A DNA stretch of 64,000 nucleotides from Aquabacterium sp. NJ1. Its GTDB lineage: Bacteria; Pseudomonadota; Gammaproteobacteria; Burkholderiales; Burkholderiaceae_C. A program made the translations under genes and the position numbers. Numbering within the stretch: the stretch's first letter is position 1; every line of letters starts with the position of its first letter. Below the pieces are notes generated by a model, which was not told where the DNA came from, searched no databases, and saw only the letters and a list, made by a program, of their open reading frames with translations. This document shows positions 49,326 to 57,472 of this stretch, piece after piece. The stretch covers positions 2,108,001-2,172,000 of the forward strand of contig NZ_JRKM01000001.1 in NCBI RefSeq assembly GCF_000768065.1, read 5' to 3'.

Positions 49326-49517
49326 TTACTTGCTGGCAGCAGGTGCAGCAGCTTCAGTCTTGGCAGCAGCCTTGGCCTTGTGGTGCTTGACCTTGTGGTG
49401 CTTGGCAGCAGGAGCCGAAGCAGCAGCCGGGGCGCTGGCAGCGGCAGCAGGTGCCTGAGCGAAGGAAGCGGCAGCGAACAGACCCAGAGCGGCGGCGATG
49501 ATGAGCGACTTTTTCAT
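49326..49517 (-). CDS. Small Ala/Lys/His-rich exported protein
   Basis: A 63-residue protein: signal peptide (SLIIAAALGLFAAASFAQA) followed by an Ala/Ser/Pro stretch and a basic HHK/AKA-rich tail (KHHKVKHHKAKAAAK). A purine-rich GAAAGG lies before the ATG, and a strong terminator follows. Similar small, basic, Lys/Ala-rich exported proteins occur widely in betaproteobacteria (asr- or PsiF-like in style only), usually of unknown role. The composition suggests binding to an acidic polymer or a metal. Confidence 0.7.
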   Translation of the reverse strand: MKKSLIIAAALGLFAAASFAQAPAAAASAPAAASAPAAKHHKVKHHKAKAAAKTEAAAPAASK

Positions 49518-49648
49518 GATGAACCTTTCAGTACAGAACCAGTTTGGTGGTTTGGAAGTGGCTGATGTGTTCAGCCATGGTTCCTTAACGGGGCCTTGGC
49601 ACCACCGGTTGACAGGCTGCCAAAAAGATTTCGCCGCCTCGGGTTCGG

Positions 49649-50548
49649 TCAACGAGCCCGGTCCCGCAGGGCCTCCAGCGCATCCAGCGCCAGGCGCACC
49701 CGCGGTGGCACCAGGCGTGACGAAGGCATGACCGCGCTGATGGGCATGGGCGCAGGGCGGCACGCTGGCAGAACCTCGACCAGCTGGCCAGACGCCAGTT
49801 CATCGCGCGCCATGTAATCGGGGATCTGCGCCAGGCCCAAGCCCCCTACCGCGGCGGCCACCATGCCCTCACCATCGTTGACCAGGGCCCGGGGCTCCGG
49901 GTGCAGCTCCACCTGCCTTCGCGCTTGCCGCAATTGCCAGGGCCGGTTGCGCCCCGACGAGGGCTGGCGAAACAGGACAGTCGCGTGCCCCGACACCTCT
50001 TCGATGCGCGATGGCGTGCCGTGTTGTTCAAGATAGTGGGGGCTGGCCACCACGATGAGTTGCTGCGAATCGATGCGCCGGGCGATCAACGTGGAGTCGC
50101 GCAGGCTGCCTGCCCGGATGGCCAGGTCCAGCCCATCGCGCACGATGTCCGAGTAGCTGTCCTGCAGGCGCACATCGAGTTGCAGCGTGGGGTGTTCGCT
50201 CACCAGGCGGGCCAGCAAGGGCAGGACAAAACGGCGGCCATAGGTGATGGGCACATCGATGCGCAAGGTGCCCGTGGGCTGGGCACGCGCGCCTGCGGCT
50301 TCGGCTTGCAGATCGTCCACCTCGGCCAGCACACGCTCGCAACGCTTGAACAGGCGCTCGCCGTCCGGCGTCAGGGTGACGCGCCGCGTGGTGCGGTGAA
50401 ACAGCTTCACGCCCAAGCCTTCTTCCAGCCGGGCCACGCTCTTGGCAATGGTGGAAGGTGAGCTGCCCAGGTCACGCGCGGCCTCGGCAAAGCTGCTGCG
50501 GCGCGCGGTTTGCGCAAAGGCCAGGAATTGCTGCAGTCCGCTGCTCAT
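49649..50548 (-). CDS. LysR-family transcriptional regulator
   Basis: A 299-residue LTTR. The N-terminal winged helix-turn-helix is at residues about 3-60 (RRSSFAEAARDLGSSPSTIAKSVARLEEGLGVKLFHRTTRRVTLT), then a linker and the substrate-binding-like effector domain. The family block GTLRIDVPITYGRRFVLPLLARLVSEHPTLQLDVRL is at about 92-127. The target is unknown; it is divergent from a cupin-cytochrome c gene pair (139 bp gap), so these are the likely regulated genes. The effector cannot be inferred. Confidence 0.92.
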   Translation of the reverse strand: MSSGLQQFLAFAQTARRSSFAEAARDLGSSPSTIAKSVARLEEGLGVKLFHRTTRRVTLTPDGERLFKRCERVLAEVDDLQAEAAGARAQPTGTLRIDVPITYGRRFVLPLLARLVSEHPTLQLDVRLQDSYSDIVRDGLDLAIRAGSLRDSTLIARRIDSQQLIVVASPHYLEQHGTPSRIEEVSGHATVLFRQPSSGRNRPWQLRQARRQVELHPEPRALVNDGEGMVAAAVGGLGLAQIPDYMARDELASGQLVEVLPACRPAPMPISAVMPSSRLVPPRVRLALDALEALRDRAR

Positions 50549-50687
50549 GGTGTGCCCCCAATTGATTGCCGAATATTTGTCGGCAATGTTATGACACTGA
50601 AGCCTCTTCTCATCAAGGCCCGCCATCCAGATACTGCGTGCAGTCCCAGGCGCCTTTGGACATTCATCCACCCGACACGGAGTCACC

Positions 50688-51065
50688 ATGAAAGTCAACG
50701 ACGATGCCCGCCCGAAGGCGAGCCCCCTTCCCGGTATTGCCCACATCACCCTGGCCAGCCATGTTGATGGCCTGAGCGAGTTGTCCGTCTGGCGCCAGAG
50801 CATGAGCCCCGGCGCCGCCACGCCGCCCCACCACCATGATTGCGACGAGGTGGTGCTGTGCCTGGCCGGTTGGGGCGAGGTCCACAGCGATGGCCAGGTG
50901 CAACGCTTTGGGGCCGATGCCACCCTGGTCCTGCCCGCCGGGCGCGATCACCAGATCTTCAACGTCGGCCCCACGCCGCTGGAAACCATCGGCATCCTGG
51001 CCGCCACCCCGGTGGTGACGCGCCAGCCCGATGGCGTCGAGCTGGCGCTGCCTTGGGTCAGTTGA
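50688..51065 (+). CDS. Cupin-domain protein
   Basis: A 125-residue single-domain cupin. Metal-site motifs are HHHDCDEVVLCLAGWGEVHSDG (motif 1, with His-x-His and Glu equivalents near residues 47-55) and VLPAGRDHQIFNVG (motif 2, with His near residue 88), and the strand order fits. It is the first gene of a pair with a cytochrome c and divergent from a LysR regulator. Such cupins often act as small-molecule sensors or isomerases; the ligand is unknown. A Shine-Dalgarno GGAGTCACC precedes the ATG. Confidence 0.8.
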   Translation: MKVNDDARPKASPLPGIAHITLASHVDGLSELSVWRQSMSPGAATPPHHHDCDEVVLCLAGWGEVHSDGQVQRFGADATLVLPAGRDHQIFNVGPTPLETIGILAATPVVTRQPDGVELALPWVS

Positions 51066-51085
51066 AGCAGCCAGGAGAACCGATC

Positions 51086-51691
51086 ATGAAACATCGCGCT
51101 TTCTGGCTGGCACTGGGCCTCACGGCCAGCCTCTCTGCCGGCCTGGTGTGCCCACCGGCCCACGCCACCGAGACGACGCCGCTGGCTCGGGGCGCCTACC
51201 TGGTCAACGGCATCGGCTGTGCCGACTGCCACACCCCGCTCAAGATGGGCGCGCAAGGGCCCGAGCCTGATTTCTCACGCGGCCTGTCCGGCCATCCGCA
51301 AGACATGAAGCTGGCGCCGCCACCCAAGGCGCGCGGCGGCTGGCTGTGGGGTGGTTCGGCCACGAACACGGCTTTCCATGGGCCCTGGGGCATCAGTTAT
51401 GCCGCCAACCTCACACCGGACAAGGAGACCGGCCTGGGCGCCTGGACGGCCGAGCAGTTCGTGGCCGCCATCCGCCAAGGCAAGCACGCGGGCTCAGGGC
51501 GCCCGATTGCACCGCCCATGCCCTGGCAATCCTTTGCCCGGCTGGACGACAACGATCTGCGTGCCATCTATGCCTACCTCATGGCACAACAGCCCGTGCA
51601 CAACCTGGTGCCCGAGCCCAGCCCGCCGGCGCCGCATGGACCGATTGGGCCGCGTGGCGCGCGTGATGGCACACCTGCGCGCCTCAAGTGA
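51086..51691 (+). CDS. Exported monoheme c-type cytochrome
   Basis: A 201-residue periplasmic cytochrome c. Signal peptide to about residue 27 (SAGLVCPPAHA). The heme motif is Cys45-Ala-Asp-Cys48-His49 in NGIGCADCHT, and a likely Met axial ligand lies in PIAPPMPWQSFA near residue 145. The PPMPW block and the following FARLDDNDLRAIYAYL helix are typical of the small cytochrome subunits of alcohol/aldehyde dehydrogenases and related dehydrogenases. It is 20 bp after the cupin gene. Its last 8 bases overlap the convergent c-di-GMP gene. Confidence 0.85.
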   Translation: MKHRAFWLALGLTASLSAGLVCPPAHATETTPLARGAYLVNGIGCADCHTPLKMGAQGPEPDFSRGLSGHPQDMKLAPPPKARGGWLWGGSATNTAFHGPWGISYAANLTPDKETGLGAWTAEQFVAAIRQGKHAGSGRPIAPPMPWQSFARLDDNDLRAIYAYLMAQQPVHNLVPEPSPPAPHGPIGPRGARDGTPARLK

Positions 51692-53873
51692 CCGTGACCC
51701 GCGTCCCGCTGCTGGGCGCGGGGTGTACCGCTTGATCGGGCTTGTGGGGCAGCACCTTGTTGTCCAGCAACAAGGCTTCGAAGTCCACCGAAGGCAGGGG
51801 CTTGGCGAACAGGAAGCCCTGCTGCTGCGCACACCCATGCGCCAGCAGGAACGTGGACTGCCCCATGGTCTCGACGCCTTCGGCCACCACCTGCAGGCCA
51901 AAGGCCCGGCCCAGCGCGATGACGGACACCGCGATGGCCCCATCGCGCCCACCCCGCCAGGCATCGGTCACGAAGGAACGGTCGATCTTCAACTCGTCGA
52001 TCGGGAAGCGCTTGAGATAACCCAGCGATGAATACCCCGTGCCGAAGTCGTCGAGCGACACGCGAAAGCCCAGCTCGCGCAATTCCTGCAGGCGCGCCAC
52101 AGCCCGCTCCACATCGGACATCAGCAGCGACTCGGTCACCTCCAGCACCAGGCAGGATGGGTCCAGGCGGTATTGCTTGAGCAGCGCCTCCAGCTGCGCC
52201 CGCAGGCCATCGTCGGCAAAGCTCGGGCTCGACAGGTTGACGGACACGGGCACCATGCGCAGGCCCATGTCGGCGCGCCGGCGCAGGTCGGCGCAAGCGG
52301 TCTCGAGCACCCAGTCGGTCAGCGGCAGGATCAGGCCGGACTCTTCGGCCAGGGGGATGAACTCACCCGGCGAGACCATGCCGCGCTCCGGGTGCTGCCA
52401 GCGTACCAGCGCTTCGGCCCCCGTGATCAGGCCACTGCCCGCATCCACCTTGGCCTGGTAATGCAGGCGCAACTGGCCATCGGTGATGGCATGGCGCAAG
52501 TCGGTTTCACGTGCCAGGCGTGCACTGGCCCGCACGTTCATGGCCTCGTCAAAGAAGCGGTGCTGGGCACGGCCTGCGGACTTGGCAGCATAAGCGGCCT
52601 GCTCCGCGCAGCGCGTGAGGCCTTCCGCGTCGGTTGCATCACGCGGGTACAGGGCGATGCCGATGCTGGCAGTCAGCACCAGCTCGCGGTCCTCGAAGGC
52701 AATCGGCTCGGCGATGGCCTGCAACAGGCGATCGGCCACCAGCGCGGCCTGCTTGTCATCGGCGATGTCGACCAGCAAGAGCGTGAAGGCATTGGCCCCC
52801 ACACGCGACACCATCGATTCCTGGCTGGGCGCACGCGCGTCCATGGCCAGGTCCGAGGTGCGAATTGACGCCTTCAGGCGCCCGGAGATCAGGCGCAGCA
52901 CGCTGTCGCCCTGGGCGTACCCAATGGCGTCGTTCACGCTCTTGAAGCGGTCCATGTCGATGTACAACATGGCGCAACCCGCGCTCAAGCGGGCCGAGCG
53001 GTCGAGCGTGGGGCCCACCATCTCGCTGAAGAACTGGCGGTTGGGCAAGCCGGTGAGCACGTCGTAATGCGCCAGGCGCTTGATGCGCTCTTCGGCTTCC
53101 ACGCGGTCGGTGATGTCCTGCGTGATGCCTTCCACCGACACCTGACGCCCGTTGTGGTCGATGACGGCCGCGGCCTGCTCGAACACGGTGCGCACCTCGC
53201 CGTCAAAGCGGCGGATGGCGAAGGTCAGCTGATAGGGCTCGCCTTCGACCAGGGCGGCCAGGCGCAGCGCGCGCACAGTCTCACGATCCGTATCGGCGAT
53301 GAGGGCCAGGAAATCATCAGGGCGCGCCTGCATCACAACCTCAGGCGGCGCCGCCAGCACGCGGGCCAGCTCGGGCGAGCAGACAAAACGCTGCCCATCG
53401 GCGCCCCACTCCCAGCTGCCCATGTTGGCGATGTGGTGCGCGCGCTCCAGGCGTTCGCGGCTGCGGGTGGCCGACTCGATGGCCACACCCGCACGCAAGG
53501 AGTAACGCACACGGTGTGTCAGCAGCGTCCAGTTGATGGGCTTGGAGATGAAGTCGGTGGCACCGGCTTCATACGCGAGCTCGACGGAGGCACTGTCATT
53601 GAGGCCCGTGAGCATGAGCACCGGCACGCGGCTGCCATAGCGCGTCTGGCGCAGGCGCTTGCAGACCTCGTAACCATCGAGGTGCGGCATCATCACATCG
53701 AGCAACAGCAGGTCAAACGGAGCCTGCTCGATCAGGGCCAGGCCCTGCACGCCGTCTTCAGCCTCGTTGACATCAAAGCCGGCGTGGCGCAGGGTGTGGG
53801 CGGCCATGCCCCGCAACAGCGGGTCGTCATCGATGATGAGCAGGCGAGGGCCGGTGTCATCCAGTTTCAGCAT
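51684..53873 (-). CDS. Receiver-PAS-(degenerate GGDEF)-EAL response regulator
   Basis: A 729-residue cytoplasmic response regulator. Receiver at residues about 8-125 (phospho-acceptor Asp59 in LLLLDVMMPHLDG, conserved Lys near 107 in FISKP), PAS at about 160-275, GGDEF-like domain at about 285-445, EAL at about 460-710. The cyclase motif reads GANAF at 359-363 instead of GG(D/E)EF, so cyclase activity is not expected; the EAL motif at 487-489 plus NLSSPSF, EVTESLL and DDFGTG are intact. It is therefore a likely phosphorylation-controlled c-di-GMP phosphodiesterase. It is the second gene after the receiver-Hpt gene, overlapping it by 7 bp. Confidence 0.9.
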   Translation of the reverse strand: MLKLDDTGPRLLIIDDDPLLRGMAAHTLRHAGFDVNEAEDGVQGLALIEQAPFDLLLLDVMMPHLDGYEVCKRLRQTRYGSRVPVLMLTGLNDSASVELAYEAGATDFISKPINWTLLTHRVRYSLRAGVAIESATRSRERLERAHHIANMGSWEWGADGQRFVCSPELARVLAAPPEVVMQARPDDFLALIADTDRETVRALRLAALVEGEPYQLTFAIRRFDGEVRTVFEQAAAVIDHNGRQVSVEGITQDITDRVEAEERIKRLAHYDVLTGLPNRQFFSEMVGPTLDRSARLSAGCAMLYIDMDRFKSVNDAIGYAQGDSVLRLISGRLKASIRTSDLAMDARAPSQESMVSRVGANAFTLLLVDIADDKQAALVADRLLQAIAEPIAFEDRELVLTASIGIALYPRDATDAEGLTRCAEQAAYAAKSAGRAQHRFFDEAMNVRASARLARETDLRHAITDGQLRLHYQAKVDAGSGLITGAEALVRWQHPERGMVSPGEFIPLAEESGLILPLTDWVLETACADLRRRADMGLRMVPVSVNLSSPSFADDGLRAQLEALLKQYRLDPSCLVLEVTESLLMSDVERAVARLQELRELGFRVSLDDFGTGYSSLGYLKRFPIDELKIDRSFVTDAWRGGRDGAIAVSVIALGRAFGLQVVAEGVETMGQSTFLLAHGCAQQQGFLFAKPLPSVDFEALLLDNKVLPHKPDQAVHPAPSSGTRVTVT

Positions 53874-54694
53874 GATCGCACCGCGCTTTCTGGCAGGAGG
53901 GCATGGGGTCGTCCGAGCATCGTGCACAGCCTTTCGTATTCCATGTCGAACCGGCTCGGCCAGCGCGACATATCAGGGTTGCCTTTTCTCAGCTGCAGTT
54001 CGGCATCGGCCGCGCAGGCAGCCATGGCCATGGCCCCGACAGACGCGCTGGAGGACTTCAGGCTGTGCGCCGTGCGTTGCACCGTCTGGGCATCCCCGCT
54101 GGAAGCCGCCGACAGGATCGTGCCCAGCAGCGTCGGCAGGGACTTGAAGTACAGGTCCAGCACGACCTGGCCATACGCGGGCTGGGAGCCATCGGCCACC
54201 ATGGGCAAGGCCGCCAGCACCGAGGCGTCGAACACCTTGGGGGCGGCGCCTGGCTGGCAGCAGGGGCCGGCATCAGCGTGAGGCGGGCAGACGTGCTGGC
54301 CTGTGCGCGGGCGTCGGCCCCATCGCTCAATGGCCAGGGCAAGGTGGTCGATGTCCACCGGCTTGGTCAGGAAATCATTCATGCCCACCGCCAGGCAGGC
54401 ATCGCGGTCCACGGCAAAGGCCTGGGCCGTCAGCGCGATGATGGGGACGCCGATGCCACCGGGGCCGGCTTCACCCGCGCGCAGGCGGCGCGTGGTTTCC
54501 AGGCCGTCCATGTCGTGCATGCGGCAGTCCATCACCACGACGTCGTAATGTGCGTCGCGCACGGCATTCAGCGCGGCCAGGCCGCTGTCCACCGCGTTCA
54601 CCTGGTGCCCGAAATAATTCAATATCTGACAGACCACGTCGCGGTTCACGACCTCGTCTTCGACAACCAGCACGTGAAGCGGCGCCTGCTGCAT
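53867..54694 (-). CDS. Receiver-Hpt two-domain phosphorelay protein
   Basis: A 275-residue protein. The receiver is at residues about 5-125 (phospho-acceptor Asp56 in VVVMDCRMHDMDG). A linker with several Cys (HVCPPHADAGPCCQPG, about 135-150) leads to a histidine phosphotransfer domain at about 175-260, with His210 in RTAHSLKSSSASVGA. It can pass phosphate from a hybrid kinase, for example to the PAS-EAL response regulator encoded immediately downstream. The ATG at 54692-54694 has a GGGGGGATC-type Shine-Dalgarno, so the ATG at 54712 is less likely. Confidence 0.85.
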   Translation of the reverse strand: MQQAPLHVLVVEDEVVNRDVVCQILNYFGHQVNAVDSGLAALNAVRDAHYDVVVMDCRMHDMDGLETTRRLRAGEAGPGGIGVPIIALTAQAFAVDRDACLAVGMNDFLTKPVDIDHLALAIERWGRRPRTGQHVCPPHADAGPCCQPGAAPKVFDASVLAALPMVADGSQPAYGQVVLDLYFKSLPTLLGTILSAASSGDAQTVQRTAHSLKSSSASVGAMAMAACAADAELQLRKGNPDMSRWPSRFDMEYERLCTMLGRPHALLPESAVRSC

Positions 54695-54995
54695 AGATCC
54701 CCCCACTCCCATTTGGACAAATCTGAATCTCAGTATTCGGCACGACAGGCACCGGACTTGAGATATTGGCCATGATGCAACGGGCTGCGTGGGGATGATT
54801 CACGCCAGACCGGCGATCGAGGTATTAGGAACGGCTGAATCAGCGCATAAAAAATACCCAGGCGGCATATATGACTGAATTCAATTTTCGGGTTTGGCCG
54901 AAATACCGAATGGCAGGCCAGCAGGCCCGCCCCCTCCTGAATCGCCAGTGACACAGGGGGCTTGCTTTATCCAACATTTCAACTATCATTGAATC
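54695..54995. other. Divergent intergenic region, RR-Hpt operon / arsR
   Basis: These 301 bases are A+T-richer than their surroundings. No protein-like frame is seen. A 6-bp hairpin (TTTCGG at 54886-54891 with CCGAAA at 54898-54903) lies in the middle without a T-run. The arsR promoter and operator sit at the right end. The promoter for the minus-strand RR-Hpt operon must be in the left part but is not recognisable. Confidence 0.6.
54962..54993 (+). promoter_or_regulatory. arsR promoter with overlapping ArsR operator; probable leaderless start
   Basis: TTGCTT (54962-54967) and TATCAT (54984-54989) are spaced 16 bp and form a plausible sigma-70 promoter. The dyad TTCAA-N6-TTGAA (54978-54993) covers the -10 region, the expected operator position for ArsR repression. 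The arsR ATG begins at 54996, only 6 bp after the -10, so transcription would start at or near the A of ATG. No Shine-Dalgarno precedes it, consistent with a leaderless mRNA. Confidence 0.6.
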
Positions 54996-55337
54996 ATGGA
55001 AGAACAAGACGTCATCAAGTCCCTGGCCGCCCTGGCCCAAGCCGTGCGCCTGCGCGTGTTCCGTGCGCTGGTGGTGGCCGGGTTCGACGGCCTCACGCCC
55101 AGCGCCTTGTCCGAACAGCTGGCGGTACCCGCTACCTCGCTGTCGTTTCACCTCAAGGAGTTGATGCACGCCGGCCTGGTCTCGCAAGAGCGTGACGGCC
55201 GCCACCTGATCTACCGCGCGTCGTTCGAGCACATGAACGGCTTGCTGCACTACCTCACCGAGCACTGCTGCCAGGGGCAGGCGTGCTCACCCACCGACAC
55301 CACCGCCAGCCACACGCGTGGCTGCACGACCTGCTGA
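54996..55337 (+). CDS. arsR: ArsR-family arsenic-responsive repressor
   Basis: A 113-residue winged-helix repressor. The helix-turn-helix is around residues 33-60 (LTPSALSEQLAVPATSLSFHLKELMHAGLV), followed by the wing SQERDGRHLIYRA. Arsenite ligands are likely Cys91, Cys92 and Cys97 (TEHCCQGQAC), the C-terminal Cys-Cys-xn-Cys arrangement seen in the Acidithiobacillus type rather than the helix-4 CVC type. Two extra C-terminal Cys (110, 113) may add to binding. It is the first gene of the ars island and probably represses its own overlapping promoter. Confidence 0.92.
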   Translation: MEEQDVIKSLAALAQAVRLRVFRALVVAGFDGLTPSALSEQLAVPATSLSFHLKELMHAGLVSQERDGRHLIYRASFEHMNGLLHYLTEHCCQGQACSPTDTTASHTRGCTTC

Positions 55338-55349
55338 AGGAGACCCACC

Positions 55350-55868
55350 ATGAAGCGCTTTCACGTCCATGTGCATGTTGATGACCTGGCCCGCAACATC
55401 GACTTCTACTCGAAGATGTTCGGCACCGCACCGGCACGCGTCGAAACCGACTACGCCAAGTGGATGCTGGACGACCCGGCCGTCAACTTCGCCATCTCCA
55501 CACGCGGCCACGGCCACACCGGTGTGGACCACCTGGGCATCCAGGTCGACAACGACGCGGACCTGCTGGCGCTGAAGACGCAAGCCCAGGCGGCAGACCT
55601 CTCCTTGATCGACGAAGGGGCGACCACCTGCTGCTATGCGCGCAGCGACAAGCACTGGGTGATCGACCCGCAGGGCCTGCCCTGGGAGCACTTCCAGACG
55701 CTGGGCAGCATCCCCGTGTTCCGTGAAGAAGCGCCTGCAGGCCAGGTCGCCGTGGGCGCCACCGTCGAGGCCGAGCAAGCGGCGCAAGCCAATGCCTGCT
55801 GCACACCCAAGGTCAGCGGCAAGCCCATTGGCATCCCGGTCAAATCCACGCCCTCCAAATGCTGCTGA
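55350..55868 (+). CDS. arsI: ArsI-type organoarsenical C-As lyase / CadI family
   Basis: A 172-residue vicinal-oxygen-chelate dioxygenase. Proteins of this type cleave the carbon-arsenic bond of trivalent organoarsenicals such as methylarsenite. Likely Fe ligands are His5, His61 (TGVDHLGIQV) and Glu113 (PWEHF), and the substrate-binding vicinal Cys94-Cys95 are in ATTCCY; all match the positions in characterised ArsI enzymes within two residues. The C-terminal tail carries two more Cys pairs (ACCTPK, SKCC). It starts 12 bp after arsR with an AAGGAG Shine-Dalgarno. Confidence 0.92.
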   Translation: MKRFHVHVHVDDLARNIDFYSKMFGTAPARVETDYAKWMLDDPAVNFAISTRGHGHTGVDHLGIQVDNDADLLALKTQAQAADLSLIDEGATTCCYARSDKHWVIDPQGLPWEHFQTLGSIPVFREEAPAGQVAVGATVEAEQAAQANACCTPKVSGKPIGIPVKSTPSKCC

Positions 55869-55876
55869 GCCCTCGC

Positions 55877-56380
55877 ATGACCACCCATGTTCTGATCCTG
55901 TGCACGCACAACTCGGCCCGCAGCGTGCTCTCCGAAGGCATGCTCAACCATCTGGCGGCCAAGCTGGGCAAAGACGTCAAGGCGCACAGTGCGGGCAGCG
56001 CGCCCAGTGGTCGCCTCAACCCCTTTGCCATCGAAGCCTTGAACAAGGCCGGCATCGACACGTCGGCCTACCGCAGCAAAAGCTGGGACGAGTTCACCAC
56101 GCCCGACGCACCGCCCCTGTCCATCGTCATCACGGTGTGCGACAGCGCGGCAGCCGAGGCCTGCCCGGTGTTCTTCGGTGGCCAGGGGCAGCCCGTCAAG
56201 GTGCACTGGGGCTACCCCGATCCGTCCAACGCCGAAGGCGGGGACGAAGGCAAGCGTCGGGCGTTCGAGCTGACGCGCCAGGCCATTGGCTACAAGCTGC
56301 TGCAGCTGCTGGCCTTGCCACTGGCCACCATGGATCGGGATGCCTTGCTGGCAGCCCTCAATGACATCGCCCGCTCCTGA
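55877..56380 (+). CDS. arsC: Arsenate reductase, thioredoxin-coupled (low-molecular-weight phosphatase type)
   Basis: A 167-residue enzyme of the LMW protein tyrosine phosphatase fold that reduces arsenate to arsenite using thioredoxin. The P-loop starts with Cys9 (LILCTHNSARS), followed by the resolving pair Cys88 and Cys96 (VITVCDSAAAEACPVFFGG). The ATG at 55877 gives the family N-terminus; an ATG at 55859 overlapping arsI would add six residues. It precedes acr3 by 12 bp and provides the arsenite substrate for the exporter. Confidence 0.93.
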   Translation: MTTHVLILCTHNSARSVLSEGMLNHLAAKLGKDVKAHSAGSAPSGRLNPFAIEALNKAGIDTSAYRSKSWDEFTTPDAPPLSIVITVCDSAAAEACPVFFGGQGQPVKVHWGYPDPSNAEGGDEGKRRAFELTRQAIGYKLLQLLALPLATMDRDALLAALNDIARS

Positions 56381-56392
56381 GGACATTGCCCG

Positions 56393-57472
56393 ATGAATAC
56401 CGCCACCGCCATGGCGCCGCTCAAGCCGGCCCCAGCCCCCATGAGCGTCTTCGAACGCTACCTGACCGTCTGGGTCTTCCTGTGCATCGTGGCCGGCATC
56501 GCGCTGGGCCAGGTGCTGCCTGGCGTCTTTCAGGCCATCGGCCACATGGAAGTCGCCAAGGTCAACCTGCCGGTGGGCTTGCTCATCTGGGTGATGATCA
56601 TCCCCATGCTGGTCAAGGTGGACTTCGGCAGCCTGTCCCAGGTCAAGCAGCACTGGCGGGGCATTGGCGTCACCTTGTTTGTCAACTGGGCTGTCAAACC
56701 GTTTTCGATGGCGCTGCTGGGCTGGCTCTTCGTGCGCCAGCTGTTTGCGCCTTACCTGCCTGCCGGGCAGCTCGACAGCTACATCGCCGGCCTGATCCTG
56801 CTGGCCGCCGCGCCGTGCACGGCCATGGTGTTCGTGTGGAGCCGGCTGACCGGTGGCAACCCGCTGTTCACGTTGTCGCAAGTGGCGCTGAACGACACCA
56901 TCATGGTGTTTGCGTTTGCCCCCATCGTGGCGCTGCTGCTGGGCTTGTCGTCCATCGTCGTGCCGTGGGACACCCTGGTGACCTCGGTCGTGCTGTACAT
57001 CGTGATCCCGGTGGCCCTGGCGCAAGCGATGCGCAAGGTCTTGCTCCAGCGCGGCCAGGCTGCTTTTGATGCCGCACTCGCGAGGATCGGCCCGTGGTCC
57101 ATCACCGCCTTGCTGGCCACCCTCGTGCTGCTGTTTGCCTTCCAGGGTGAGGCCATCATCAAGCAGCCACTGGTGATCGCCATGCTGGCCGTGCCCATCC
57201 TCATCCAGGTCTTCTTCAACTCGGCGCTGGCTTACTGGCTCAACCGCCGCCTGGGCGAAACGCATGACGTGGCCTGCCCCTCGGCCCTGATCGGCGCCAG
57301 CAACTTCTTCGAGCTGGCCGTGGCGGCGGCCATCAGCCTGTTTGGATTCGAGTCGGGCGCGGCGCTCGCCACCGTGGTCGGTGTGCTGATCGAAGTGCCC
57401 GTGATGCTGCTGGTCGTCCGCGTGGTCAACCAGAGCAAGGGCTGGTACAAGCAAGGACAATGCAAGGCATGA
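56393..57472 (+). CDS. acr3: ACR3-family arsenite efflux transporter
   Basis: A 359-residue membrane protein with ten predicted helices that extrudes arsenite using the proton gradient. Family blocks are MSVFERYLTVWVFLCIVAGIALGQVLPG, VNLPVGLLIWVMIIPMLVKVDFGSL, and the helix LILLAAAPCTAMVFVWSRLTGGNP with the essential Cys142. SALIGASNFFELAVAAAISLFG is near residue 300. It is a true ACR3, not ArsB (12-helix type). Its stop overlaps the start of the second arsC (ATGA). Confidence 0.96.
   Translation: MNTATAMAPLKPAPAPMSVFERYLTVWVFLCIVAGIALGQVLPGVFQAIGHMEVAKVNLPVGLLIWVMIIPMLVKVDFGSLSQVKQHWRGIGVTLFVNWAVKPFSMALLGWLFVRQLFAPYLPAGQLDSYIAGLILLAAAPCTAMVFVWSRLTGGNPLFTLSQVALNDTIMVFAFAPIVALLLGLSSIVVPWDTLVTSVVLYIVIPVALAQAMRKVLLQRGQAAFDAALARIGPWSITALLATLVLLFAFQGEAIIKQPLVIAMLAVPILIQVFFNSALAYWLNRRLGETHDVACPSALIGASNFFELAVAAAISLFGFESGAALATVVGVLIEVPVMLLVVRVVNQSKGWYKQGQCKA

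Noticed and set aside
54886..54903. Hairpin TTTCGG/CCGAAA in the gap before arsR as a terminator
   Set aside because: Only 6 bp, no T-run on either side, and both flanking genes are transcribed away from it.
55634..57460. 608-codon antisense frame opposite arsI-arsC-acr3
   Set aside because: The sense genes have firm catalytic motifs; the antisense product is low-complexity His/Gln/Gly.
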